53,077 bases of DNA from Candidatus Atribacteria bacterium (GTDB lineage Bacteria > Atribacterota > Phoenicimicrobiia > Phoenicimicrobiales > Stramentimicrobiaceae): NCBI GenBank assembly GCA_018402425.1, contig JAGYIZ010000012.1, forward strand, positions 1-53,077, in the 5' to 3' direction. The notes beneath the pieces were generated by a model. It ran no database searches. It was not told the DNA's origin and saw only the letters and a list, made by a program, of their open reading frames with translations. A program made the position numbers and the translations under genes. How positions within the stretch are numbered: position 1 is the first letter of the stretch; every line of letters begins with the position of its first letter. This document shows positions 27,305 to 37,429 of this stretch, in pieces.

Positions 27305-28255
27305 TTTTTCAGAAATTTTCGCCCTCGTTCAAACCTCGTTCAAAGCCGATATTATAAATCGCTCCTTCCGACCAAATCAAGTCCGACTCTTCTTCTCGAA
27401 AGGTTGCCATTGACAACAATACCTTTTACTTTATCTGCAGATTAAACTGTTCGGCATTTTTATTCAATCTTTACGAGCATATATCCGGGAACGGTCAATG
27501 GCAGTGATGTTTCCCGGGCGTTTTGCGCCAGTAACGGTTTGTCATAGTTCATCAATATCAGCAATGCAGGGTTTCAGTCAGGTTGTCAACAAAGCCAACG
27601 CCACAAACGTACAGGACTTTGGACTATACTGCTACGCTTGAAAAATATTCTGATGGGTGAAGATCAAGTAGTGATTGTTTTGATGTCATCACTCATGTTA
27701 CTCTTTTTTGTCTGTTCAAATCTATATGAGAATCTATGTGAGGGTCAGATCTTGAATTATCAGTTCTCTTCTTGTTTTTCTCACTTTACTGGAAGTTGTT
27801 ACTCACTTATAGTTGTATCGTGACGAAAACTATTTGCAGCCATATCATCATATGTCATACCCTGTCTCTTTGTCATTTAATAAAGATGGATACTCTGAAG
27901 ACTAATAGTTATTATGTGATAACTTGTGTTTTTTTTTTATTGATAGAAAAGTGTTGCTGCAGGAGATATCTTTTGATGTATTTTTTAACAACAGTAGATT
28001 TTTAGGATGACCTGGTGTACAAGAAAAAAGTGAGAACCTTTTGTTCTTTTAACAATATAACCAGTTACCAGCTTATTTATTAAATCTCTACCTAGTTTTC
28101 CCACTGGGATCAGTGTGTTGTTTCAAATACTAATTGCACAAGCCACTTACAAGGGCTCCTTTTTGATAAAGGGCTGGTTGCCAAGTGTCTTTTCAAATTA
28201 TAATTATTTACTACGGATTTTGGTCTGCTTTCCTTATATTTTTAATTGATTTTCT
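27305..28255. other. Decayed region with unidentified protein remnants
   Basis: Leftward frames at about 27460-27570 include LLAQNARETSLPLTVPGYML, like the tail of a glycosidase, but too short to name. Near 27860 there is MTKRQGMTYDDMAANSFRHD. Nothing else recognised. Confidence 0.35.
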
Positions 28256-28438
28256 TTAAATATTTGGGTCTCGAACCTTTAATTCATCTATACCTTCTAA
28301 ATACAACAGAATTGCTTCTTTCAAATTTTCATTTGCCTCTTCCACAGTATCACCAAAAGAAGATACATCAAATTCCGGACAGGTTGCAATATATTGATTG
28401 TTTTCTTTTTTTATAATATGCGTCACTACGATGTACAA
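28256..28438 (-). CDS. HicB-like antitoxin, start region altered
   Basis: A 60-residue protein matching HicB-type antitoxins: KENNQYIATCPEFDVSSFGD then TVEEANENLKEAILLYLEG. The only start in frame is TTG at 28438. Upstream, an RBS and ATG (ATGGCAAAAAATTG) would encode the expected MAKKLYIVV if the A-run had seven rather than six bases. So the natural start seems lost by a one-base deletion. No HicA toxin is next to it. Could be a solitary HicB-like protein. Confidence 0.65.
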   Translation of the reverse strand: MYIVVTHIIKKENNQYIATCPEFDVSSFGDTVEEANENLKEAILLYLEGIDELKVRDPNI

Positions 28439-28639
28439 TTTTTTGCCATTTTTTTCCTTGTTCTATTCTCCTTTAGCTTCTATATATTAATGACTAAAGA
28501 TAACCTCTGAGTAATTAAATAATAGAATATCCATATGGATTTGTCAATTAGAGTTAAACCATTTAGAATATTAGATTGGAAAAGATTTTATCAAAAGAAG
28601 TAAAAAAAGCCTTCAAGAATTTGGCCGGGATACCCAGAC
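28439..28639. other. Intergenic spacer
   Basis: Holds the leader of the HicB-like gene (AAGGAG at about 28470). No other feature seen up to repeat B copy 4. Confidence 0.4.
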
Positions 28640-28810
28640 AAAGGTGCATTCTATCCTGGACAAACTCCTTCTTAAGCCACAAATGTTCCTCTGTCCATAT
28701 GTTCTTATTCTGGCATCATAAGGAGATTCTTGGCCTATCCTGATGGTTTCAGTTATTTTATTGGCATCAGAAGTTAGCTGGAGTGTTATTTTTCAATTAT
28801 AGACCCCATA
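28640..28810 (+). repeat. Repeat family B, copy 4
   Basis: Contains CCTGGACAAACTCCTTC, CCACAAATGTTCCTCTGTCC, CATATGTTCTTATTCTGGCA and the right end GTTATTTTTCAATTATAGAC then CCCAT. The middle part is diverged. It shares the far-left CTGGACAA phrase with copies 1 and 3, so the full element may begin there. Confidence 0.82.
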
Positions 28811-29094
28811 TCTCTGCTTAGTACAAGTTATTGAGCTAGTACAACGGTCCACTTTATCATTAAGGGACCTGAAATGCTCTAGGATTTGTGGGCCATTTCC
28901 ACAACTGGAAGTCATTTTACCGTTATAAAATAACCGGGAAAGCCCCCCTTTCTTTATCTTTTTTTTCCGCCTGCTCAGCCATTTGTTTGGTTTCAAACGG
29001 TGGCAGGCGTGTTACGGGTGTTTGTAACCCGTAAGTTTATCTGGTAGAATCATGCTATTAATTTATGATAAACCTTTAGAAGAGGGCATTTATG
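28811..29094. other. Region between repeat B copy 4 and the protease remnant
   Basis: A leftward open frame (28793-28996, basic, ending in repeat B sequence) is present, but the protein is not recognised and has no RBS. Nothing else seen. Confidence 0.35.
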
Positions 29095-30581
29095 ATGTAT
29101 TTTCAGTGAATCAATCAAGTCTTTACCACGATTAATACGATTATTTTATTTGCAGTGATCTTTGTGTTTTTCTCACTTATCTTACTATTTTCATTCATTA
29201 CATTAAGAAGGAAATTACAGGGGAAAAGAATTAAAATATTGAGTGTTTGGACTGTTGGTTGGTTACTAGCAGCACTGCTCTTGTTTAACACAGGTTTTTT
29301 TGGCAGCTATATTGATGTAGAAGCTGCTAAAAGCAAAACATACAGCAGAGAGGAATTAGTTCAGGATCTAAAGCAAATTGAAACTACTATTATGGATGAA
29401 AATCCTCTTTTCTTTGCCGATAGAGAAATATTGAAATCAGATTTTATCTTCACTGGTCAGTTCAAGACAAAGTAAACCAGAGTTGGAGATTTCTCAAGAC
29501 TGATTCCTTCTTTCAAGTTTCAAATGTTAATTGCGGCCATACAAAACTTATATATTTCAGAGGCATTGGAAAATAATAGAGAAGAAAAAGCAAAGTTTTT
29601 CCCATTGAAAGTAACTCTTTTAAATGATGAACTTTTTGTATTAGAAGATGACCAGGAAAGTGGTATTAAGGCAGGCAATAGAATTAAATCGATCAATGGT
29701 TTGAGCAGCAAAAAAATTATAGAAAAGTTAATTGAAAATATTAGTGGTGACGGAGATGGTGCTGAAGCAAAACAGAGATATATTTAAACAATATTTTAAC
29801 AGCGATTTGAGTTACAACTACTGACAGATTGGATGGAATTCTAGAGTTAAGGTATCTTAACATGGATGGGAGATAAATAAAACTACTAATTTCGCTTTGG
29901 GCAAATGTAGTGGCTCTCTAAACTCCTGGGTCTTCTTTTAGATTATAGGGATGGGAAATTACTATGATCGGAAATATTTAATGATTATGCTCTGCTTGAG
30001 GTAAATGTTTTTATGCAGGAAAAGAAGAAAATTTGATTCTTTTAGAGGGATTTTTCTTAAATTTAAAGAAAGAAATCTTAATTTAAATTATGAATATCAG
30101 AAGGCTTTGGAGCCAATCCATTTGTGTATTAAAAACATTACTTTCTTATCTAGTTAATAAAGAAATGACTATTTTGCGTGTTCTTTTCTCCAGAGATTAC
30201 TGAGTTTACAGATCAATTAAAGCTACTTTAAGAAACAATTTTGATGGAAGGTCAGTTCAACATAACAGATGGAGCAAATTTTTCAACTTGCCTTCATTCT
30301 GTTCATTTTTTTAAATATCATAAACTTGGTACTATATTGGGAAGTGTCAAACCAGTGCAGATTCTTACTCTAATATAGAATGTAGTTCAAAAGATATAGT
30401 CTTAAACAACACCCGGATGCGTCTTCATTATTCTACTCTGGTATACGAACTTGTGGTAGAAGGTCTACCCAAAAATAAAGGAATTGAACCGCATATAACT
30501 GTAAAAGAGGATATTAATACCATTTTAAACAGGAGAGACCCTCAGTTGGAACGTTCTTTAGAACTTTTAGGAATAATGTAA
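29095..30581 (+). pseudogene. S41-type serine protease pseudogene
   Basis: Rightward frames with many shifts rebuild a membrane-anchored S41 (C-terminal processing-like) peptidase. In order: hydrophobic anchor (IFVFFSLILLFSFITL, 29155 on), a helical region YSREELVQDLKQIETTIMDE, a PDZ-like domain (29524-29787: NREEKAKFFPLKVTLLNDEL, SGIKAGNRIKSINGLSSKKI), a broken catalytic domain (FRGIFLKFKERN, SLVNKEM, DGANFSTC in mixed frames), and an intact tail MRLHYSTLVYELVVEGLPKN then TILNRRDPQLERSLELLG with stop at 30581. The catalytic serine region is disrupted. Confidence 0.82.
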
Positions 30582-30602
30582 TTTAGAAGAAAGCATATTT
30601 TT

Positions 30603-30632
30603 GGGGTCAGGTCTTCACAGGCTGACCCCCTT
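30603..30632. repeat. REP-like hairpin
   Basis: GGGGTCAG and CTGACCCC form an 8-bp stem around GTCTTCACAGG. The same GACC-CC phrase (CAAGACCAGACCCC) ends the two duplicated toxin segments. Elements of this shape go with REP-associated tyrosine transposases, remnants of which lie 1.5 kb away. Confidence 0.65.
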
Positions 30633-30679
30633 TAATTTATTTTTAATCCCCATAACCACTTTGCTCCTTTTTCTTTTTT

Positions 30680-30794
30680 TCCAGTTATTTTATTATACTG
30701 GAAGTCTTATTTTTTTAGAAATATGTCCAGTGGTTGGGGTGCAATCCAGATTATTCTATAATTGAGTGTTATTTTTCAATTATAGATCCCATAT
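30680..30794 (+). repeat. Repeat family B, copy 5 (degenerate)
   Basis: Only the right half is clear: CAGATTATTCTATAATTGAG then TGTTATTTTTCAATTATAGA and TCCCAT. It follows the S41 protease remnant. Confidence 0.7.
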
Positions 30795-30839
30795 CCTACT
30801 AAATATCCTACTACTGTGTTTTAATTTTGGTTAAAAATC

Positions 30840-31815
30840 TAATTCTCTGAAGAATTGTTTGACATCATCGAAAGTTTTCGATGCATAGATCTTATGCTTT
30901 ATTTCTTTTACATAAGGTCTACTAGAAGCTGAATATTTTGTGAGAAGCTTTATCACAGAAGTCTAATTCAGGCAGGGTAATGTTACCAGAGCATTATCCT
31001 TTCATTAATCACCTTTTTACATTCAGGCTGGGCATTTCATTCTGCATTTCGACAAATATAAACGGATTATTTATTGCTCCCCTGTAATCTGTTATTCATC
31101 TACTATATTTAATCTTTCAATGCTTCATCCCGGTTTCAAAATATTTCGTTGACTGTGTCTTTAGAAACCTGACCGCTCACTAATTCTCTCTGCATATTCC
31201 CACCTTGCTTTCGAACCATACTTGTCCGTTTTTAGCTTGAAATGAACAGTAACGGCATCAACCCCCTCATTCTCAAGTACTTTTAGTATCTCGAATACAT
31301 TCTCCTGTTCAAATCCAAGCCTTATTTTTACCGTGAGAAGGGATGCTGATTATTTTCCTGACGCTTTTTGCAGATCTCTCCAATTTTTTTTGGATCTTTG
31401 AGTAAAGCTGCACCTGCCCTCTTTTTTATAACCTTCCGTGCCGGACACCCCATATTTATATCTATCCCGGAAAAATCAGTTTCCTCTTCAATATATTTTA
31501 CCGCATCTATGAATGGCTCTGGTTCACTTCCTAAAAGTTGGATAAACTACGGAGTTTTAAATCTGATGAAACAGTCTTGTTAGTTTTCTTGTGTTTCTCT
31601 GAATTTTCCATAGAGATTAGTTCCAGTTCTGTAAAGTCACACCTATCTGTCAACATGACCCTTCTGAAAACAATATCAGTGAGGGATGCCATAGAACTAT
31701 AGTATAGTCCAGAAGTGTTTTAGATCTGAGTTACAGTCTTAAGTTTTCCATGTGACTTAAATAAATGAAGGCTATCACAACAGGTGAACTTTGCAATATA
31801 ATTTTTCATATTCTC
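30840..31815 (-). pseudogene. tRNA-dihydrouridine synthase pseudogene
   Basis: Leftward frames with many shifts match a Dus flavoprotein, which reduces uridine in tRNA. Pieces in order: APMASLTDIVFRRV-like (31715-31670), EPFIDAVKYIEEETDFSG (31520-31480), GIDINMGCPARKVIKKRAG (31480-31420, the substrate-binding Asn and the catalytic Cys are still readable), AALLKDPKKIGEICKK, VKIRLGFEQENVFEILKVL in mixed frames, then VNEIF and RLNIVD-like ends. Dead. Confidence 0.82.
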
Positions 31816-31967
31816 CCTTGATTCCTTTAATCCCTCATCCACTTTGTGAGTCATGTCATTAGAGGGTTCTTGTCACACTTCAAAAATATATATTTACCTT
31901 ATTGAATCACCGGCAGCGGTTAAACTAGTGTCTGTTTTTCTGAGTACTACTACATCTTGTGATAATA

Positions 31968-32330
31968 TACATAAAAAGTTTATAAAGATGCTTCACGGAA
32001 AGAGAAAGAGTTTCATAGTTTTAGATGAGAAAGAGGGATGGTTCCCACTCTCCGATCAGGTCGAGGAGAAGTTTCGTGGGAATGACAAATGGGGAAAATT
32101 TGTAAAGTCTGTGGGAAATTTCTTCTGTACAGGGTTTGTTGAATCTATCAATTTCTCTAAAATGATAATGTATAAAAAGAGAAGATCTCATTTTACATTG
32201 GTTTTTCCAGTTCTTGATGTTATAGATACCGGTACTGCTTTTGATACGGGCTACCCTTGGCACTCGGGGACTCCTGTTCCCCCAGATAGGAGATAATTTA
32301 TCAAATATTCTATAATATAAGGAGAAAAGC
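31968..32330 (-). pseudogene. REP-associated tyrosine transposase (RAYT) remnant, copy 1
   Basis: Leftward from a GTG at 32263 it reads PRVARIKSSTGIYNI, the typical start of Y1-type REP-associated transposases, then an 80-residue open frame (REIDRFNKPCTEEISHRLYK) that no longer follows the family. About 360 bp are tandemly duplicated next to it as copy 2. The catalytic HUH and Tyr motifs are not seen. Confidence 0.65.
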
Positions 32331-32376
32331 TGTCAAAGAGCAGAGAACCCGTCCCTGCCATCATTAATATTAATAC

Positions 32377-32745
32377 CATAAAAAGTTTATAAAATCCTTC
32401 TTTTTGAAAGAAAAGTTTTTAGTTTTTAGATAGAAAAGAAAGGGATGGATTCCCACTCTCCGATCAGGTCGAGGAAGAGACTGTGGGAATTATTAAATGA
32501 AGGCATTTGTAAAGTCTGTGGGAAAATTTCTTCTTACAGGGTTTATTGGGGTCTATAATTTCCTCTAAAATAAGTAATCATCATCAGAAGAGAAGATGTT
32601 TTGTTGGTTTGTACCTCTGGTTATGATGTTATAGATACCGGTACTGCTTTTGATACGGGCTACCCTTGGCATAGGGGACTCCTGTTGGAATAAGATAATT
32701 TATAAAAATATTCTATGCATATAAGAAAACGCTTGTCAAGTGAGT
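32377..32745 (-). pseudogene. REP-associated tyrosine transposase (RAYT) remnant, copy 2
   Basis: Leftward from ATG at 32672: MPRVARIKSSTGIYNIITRG then TNQQNIFSSDDDYL, which is closer to the family than copy 1, before a stop. It is a tandem, more decayed duplicate of the segment at 31968-32330, with TACCGGTACTGCTTTTGATA on the plus strand identical in both. Confidence 0.7.
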
Positions 32746-33239
32746 AGATGGGTATCTCTTAACGTTAGGAACAGCTTTGTATTCCCTGTTTTCTTCCCGT
32801 TCCCTAAGCTGAGTGTCACTGTCTTCGTTCCATGGTCAATTGATGGCCACCCCTCACACAGATCCGAACGTGCCCGGTTCAGACATTCAAATCTTATCTT
32901 ATCTTACTCAAAAGCAAAATTAAAGAGAAGAATACTGACATAGATTCTCACAAAGCAGAGAAACAAGGGATGAAGTTTTAGATATTGTTTGAATTTATCC
33001 CTCTCTGAAACTTCTCAGCTCCAACTTGATTAAGCCATTTAAACAATGATCTAATCTACTGATATCATAAAGGTTCTGATCATTTTCAAATTATCGGTTA
33101 TCCCACCAATAAAATAAATACCCCAGAAGCAGTCCTGACCTGTCGGAAGATATCGGAGATGGGGAAGGTTCCTTACCCTCTTTATCCACTTACCGAAGGC
33201 TGTCACTTTCATCTGGAACTTGCTGGCATCCGTCTTCCG

Positions 33240-34215
33240 TTTTACCCGGAGTTGCAGTTCAGCGCTAGTCGCGGTAGTGGGTAAATCCCAAGAAGGGAAG
33301 GTTTCAGGTTTCCCAGTCTGGGACTTCTGTTTTGGGCGGCAAACCTACCAAATGCGATCAATTTGGTCTTCTCTTTGGCTGATTCAATTTGAATTTGGCC
33401 AGTCTTTTCTCTAAGGCCTGATAGAAGCGCAGTTACCGCATCTGACCGATATTGAAAGCTTGCGGCAAAACCTAAATCGCATCCATAACGGATGAGATAG
33501 GCCCTCTCCCGACCAGTGTTTCTGGACGATGTTGCAAACCACATCAGGACGCAATCAAGTGATGATATTGGCCAGAAGGGGAGAAATAATGGCACCTTGT
33601 GGTGTCCCTTTTTGCTGTTGGCTCATGGCTGCCTTCTTTGATCACTCCTGCCTTTAAGAAGCGCACCAGGAGTCTTTTGACAGGGTCGGCAATTCTCCAG
33701 GCTGATAAAGTCAAAACAGTTATTTGGTGGTCTACCTGATTGAAAGAATCCCCTAATATCGGCATCAAACATTAAGCTCTTTTTGGTTTACATCAGAATA
33801 TCGGTTCTGGGAGTCTTCTTAAAGCCAAGCATGATACAGCTTCATTAGCTCTGAAATGCCGGAACAGGGAGGAAAAAATCAGAAACTATGGTGGCCTGGA
33901 TATTCTGATTAATCCCGCCTGGACAATCTTATCCTCTGTAGGATTCCCAGTGGTCTTCACTATTCCATGGGATTGCGCCACCTTTGTTGGGTTGCGGTTT
34001 AGTAGCTGTGTCTCTTTAGGGATTCGGTCAGCCGGTGGATATTCTCACTTAGGTTTGCTGTGTAGATTTCTTTGGTGATCCCGGTCTAGCCTCCCTGCTG
34101 CACTGTCTGCTTTCAGCTGGTGATGGCATTGGGTCAGTAGCTCTTCATTTAGGTAATGATAGAGTGATGTAAATACCTCCTTTGGTTTTTCTTTTGCTAT
34201 ATCTGGTTTATTCTT
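33240..34215 (-). pseudogene. Group II intron reverse transcriptase/maturase pseudogene
   Basis: Leftward pieces of an LtrA-type protein: SLYHYLNEELLTQCHHQLKA near 34180, RLTESLKRHSY, the ILGDSFNQVDHQI region (from DIxxFFDxxDH) with RFLKAGVIKEGSHEPTAKRD (33768-33544, broken where TPQG.IISPLL should be), and RERAYLIRYGCDLGFAASFQ with TKLIAFGRFAAQNRS (33500-33300). The catalytic YADD is changed to YGCD. Stops and shifts throughout, so it is inactive. Confidence 0.85.
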
Positions 34216-34229
34216 ACTAATTTGTTTCC

Positions 34230-35265
34230 ATTAATGGATACTCCTGAGCGTAGTTAATGTGTCCTTAATACAGAACGATATCATATGGCCCCTTTCCTCA
34301 GTCCAGCCTACGTCCCCAGATTTTATCTGGGTTCTTATCCAGACTCCCCGGCTTATTGTTTGATGTTCTGCTTTAGTAGTTGTTCTCATGTCCCTGGAAG
34401 GTGACCAGGTTCTGGAGTTGTAGTGCCTCAAAGTGGATTCATGCTGGCTCTTTGACCCCGGGGAAGTCTCTCCTCTCACAGCAAAGCTGGCCGGAGGGTG
34501 AGGTGATCTTCAGGTGCGAGATCGTCGACCTGCCCGTTGGGGGACATTTCAGGGGCTCTATCACAGAAATCTTGAGATTTCCTTTTTACAGGCCTATTGC
34601 CTTTATACAACCCCAGTCTGGTTGCTCTGAGGACTTTCCCTACAGATAACTTCTACTGGTGGTCTAACATGACCCAGCCTTACCAGACAGGGTTTTCACC
34701 TCTTATGAAACCATCACGACCTATTCTAAGCTTTTCAGGGCCGTCCCTGTATTATTACATTACTGGTTCACTCTGTGTGATGAATGTGTCCTTGGCAGAA
34801 CATGATATCCGTAGCCCCTTCCTCCTTGCGCGGCATTACCCAGGGTTACGAGGGTACTGCGGGGCTGTCGACTTCCGGTCATTGAACGATATTCTCACTT
34901 TATCAGTTTGTTTATCGCTTCTCACTACGTTCTGGGAAGAATCGGCCCGGGTCTCCCAGGTTGCCGTGCTATCATTGGATTTAACATACTCGCTCCCCAT
35001 TGGGAAGCCTCTCTCTCTTACCCCAAATAGTGAGATGTGGTCTTCCGATTTCTTTGAGATCGTCGACCTACATTGGGGGACATTTCGGGGCTCTATCACA
35101 GAAATCTTTGAGTTTAACTTTTTGCAGGCCTCTTACACCTGCACATCTGCAGCCAATCTTCTGGATTGCTCCAAAGACTCAAGACTCGCTACTGGTGGTC
35201 TGGCGCAGTACCAGACAGGGTTTTCACCTGCTAAATATCACGACTAAACTATATTACCACCAGAA
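34230..35265 (-). repeat. Direct duplication of group II intron 5' ribozyme segment
   Basis: Two related segments of about 470 bp, 34230-34700 and 34790-35265, arranged head to tail. Shared blocks include GGGGCTCTATCACAGAAATC and CAGACAGGGTTTTCACCT; the intervening parts are diverged and partly deleted. Confidence 0.72.
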
Positions 35266-35290
35266 GACGTCCTCGTATGTAGCTCTAGAT

Positions 35291-36156
35291 TGTTTCTAAT
35301 TTTCATAATCTCTTTTATATTTTAAAATACTTTTCTTTTTCTTCCATCAATTAAAAGATAAATTTCTTCTATTTCCGGGACAATTGTTCGATTTGCCACT
35401 GGCGCTCGCATCCACTGCGCTACGATATTTTAAGGCTTTTCTGGGCTCAAGCGCGACTCCTGCTGAATGGTCAGCCATATAGACAGTTGCTGAGTACTTC
35501 CCCTAGGGCAGACTGTTACCTGCCATGGATCAGGATTCCCGGGCTGGAATGGGCATTTACAGAAGCCTTTCTGGCCTCACCTGTTATTGTTTTGCCTTCC
35601 CATTCTTTGTAACAAACAAGCCTGAATCATTCTCTGTTCAATATTTTCCTGGAGCAAACGGCAAGACATGTTCAGAACATTTCTGCCTTATTCAGGTCTT
35701 CTGATGCTGTTCTCTGTTAAGCAAGTCTCTGATGACACTTACTGTTTACTTTTTTTTATCCACACAACATTCTTTTAAAACATTAAAGTAATTCATTTAA
35801 TAAATAATATTCTAAAATAAAAGAATCTTCTTTAAAATATTATAAGGAAGAGAGTAAGGTTCCTGTTTTATTTACAATCATGCTGGCACTTTTTACCAAT
35901 TTGGGTAATTTCTAGTATGACATTTTCAGTTTTCTCCTAACTTTAGTTCCTATGGGTAATTCGATTTAACAGTCATCTGGCAGGTTATATTCTTCAGCAA
36001 AATCACCAAAATTTATTTTAAAGCCTTTCTTTCTCATCATTTTATCTTTCTATGCCTAACAGGCTTACAACGTACCATTTTTCCACACTGTGAGATCTTC
36101 TACACAGGACTTGTGTTTCTAATAAGGTCTGATTCCTTCTTTTTGTTTCTTTTTCT
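35291..36156. other. Mixed-composition region without identified gene
   Basis: A GC-richer patch (35380-35660) encodes leftward fragments such as ADHSAGVALEPRKALKYRSA but is not recognised. The rest is AT-rich and empty. Confidence 0.4.
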
Positions 36157-36372
36157 TTGCTTATACAGACTGCTAATACACCAGTTTTAGCGACCAAGTT
36201 TTCATTTCTACTCACTTGTTTATTCATTGTTCTTATTATTCATATTATTACTATGATATCTATTTTTAATAACATTATACACTATTTTGGAAATAATGGG
36301 GAATTTGTCAGAATACCCGAAAATACTTTGTTATCTTTAGCTGGCATATCTAAAGGAGGGTATTTGTCATAA
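36157..36372 (+). pseudogene. Possible membrane-protein C-terminal remnant
   Basis: A rightward frame has one hydrophobic helix (LLTCLFIVLIIHIITMISIF) followed by RIPENTLLSLAGISKGGYLS. This resembles the end of a membrane protein family with a LLALMGIS-type tail. Start and remainder are missing. Confidence 0.35.
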
Positions 36373-36422
36373 AGATGATTCTGTATCAGCCTGGCTTATA
36401 GTTAAATGATTGCCTTTCCTTA

Positions 36423-36960
36423 AATATTCAGCCAGGTATTATAAGGGGAACAGTCCAAGGGTATGTACTTCCTTGATAAATATATTGCTTGCCATTCTGG
36501 CAAATAGATGTCAAACCATGTTTGCTTATAGTAGTATCTAGCCCCAGTCTTAATTGTTTCAAATACCAAACTATGAGTACTCTTTCTTTTTCCTGGAATA
36601 GGCAAATTATTGTTTAAATCTTCCTGTTATGGGTTATATGGAAAGCACCGCCAGTATTCAGATGCCGGACCGAATTATTTATAGCCATTTTTAAGTCGTT
36701 GAGGTGCGTCTTACTCAATAAATCAGGTGTGTTGCATCAAATTTACGGCTGAGTTTAACAGTTCGCATATCTCCGTAAATATATTCCAGCTGTGGATTTG
36801 TTTCCCTGGCTATCTTGAGCATTCCTTCACTTATATCTACGCCGGTTATCTGAAAATGTTTTAAAGTGACGTCTTTTTCACTTTTAAGCCACAAATGCAG
36901 TATTGTGGGTGGATTTTTGCTTATGTCTTTTTTCAATATCTTATTTAATATCTATAAATA
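36423..36960 (-). pseudogene. SAM-dependent methyltransferase pseudogene
   Basis: Leftward frames give HFQITGVDISEGMLKIARE and LEYIYGDMRTVKLSRKFDA (motifs after the SAM-binding glycine loop), NDLKMAINNSVRHLNTGGAF in another frame, and the tail WFDIYLPEWQAIYLSRKYIP. The glycine-rich motif I (expected DLGCGTG) is corrupted to LHLWLKSEK. Class I methyltransferase, substrate unknown, dead. Confidence 0.78.
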
Positions 36961-37429
36961 AAATGATGCCTCTTCCCTGATAAGTTTCAGGGAGCCAAAA
37001 TAATCATCAGTTAGCAAATATCTTCACTTTTCCATTTTCACTTAAATCTTTTCCTCAGTATAATTGAAATTCAGTAATCACAATTGTAGATAACAATATT
37101 TTATTCTATTCTCATCAGTATTTGAAGTATTTTTTTATGACATATCAAATAACCCAGAGTATTGTATATTATAGTAGATATTAAAAGAGTCATATTTAGC
37201 AAAAGAAAGAAATGTTGTGTTTAAAAATAAAAATCTTTCTAACTAAAATTAGTTTGTAGTTGTACTATAATGAGTATTTAACATTGTTCTTTGTTGTTTT
37301 TCAGATTGGACATCATATATTTTCCAATCAGACTTTTATTCATTCATGTGTGCTATAAACTCTATTTTCTCATGTTGGTTCCTCGGAAGACCGGTTTGAC
37401 CATAAACATTTATTTATATCTACCTGATT
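36961..37429. other. AT-rich region without identified gene
   Basis: No protein family or structured repeat recognised on either strand. Confidence 0.4.

Larger units (their letters stand above)
32835..35290 (-). mobile_element. Decayed group II intron with duplicated 5' half
   Basis: A leftward retroelement clearly richer in G and C than its surroundings. From right to left: ribozyme 5' segment (35260-34790, with AGGTGAAAACCCTGTCTGGT, GGCAACCTGGGAGACC, CAAGGACACATTC), a second, diverged copy of the same segment (34700-34230), the reverse transcriptase remnant, and a 3' end near 32840-32890 with GGGCACGTTCGGATC followed by TGTGTGAGGGG, like domain V. The two 5' copies share GAGATCGTCGACCT, GGGGACATTTC and CAGACAGGGTTTTCACCT. 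Exact ends are not determined. Confidence 0.72.

Noticed and set aside
28793-28996. A 67-codon basic leftward frame
   Set aside because: No RBS, no family match, and its end is repeat B sequence.
21163-30794. Repeat B copies as integron attC sites
   Set aside because: The expected GTTRRRY and RYYYAAC core pair was not found (GTTAGCT is the nearest), and genes between copies face both ways.
31853-32296. A 147-codon rightward open frame
   Set aside because: It lies on the opposite strand of the RAYT remnant and of a tandem duplication, has no family match, and its partner copy is full of stops.
34597-35247. A 216-codon rightward open frame in GC-richer DNA
   Set aside because: It is antisense to the duplicated group II intron ribozyme segment, has no RBS, and the second copy does not keep the frame.
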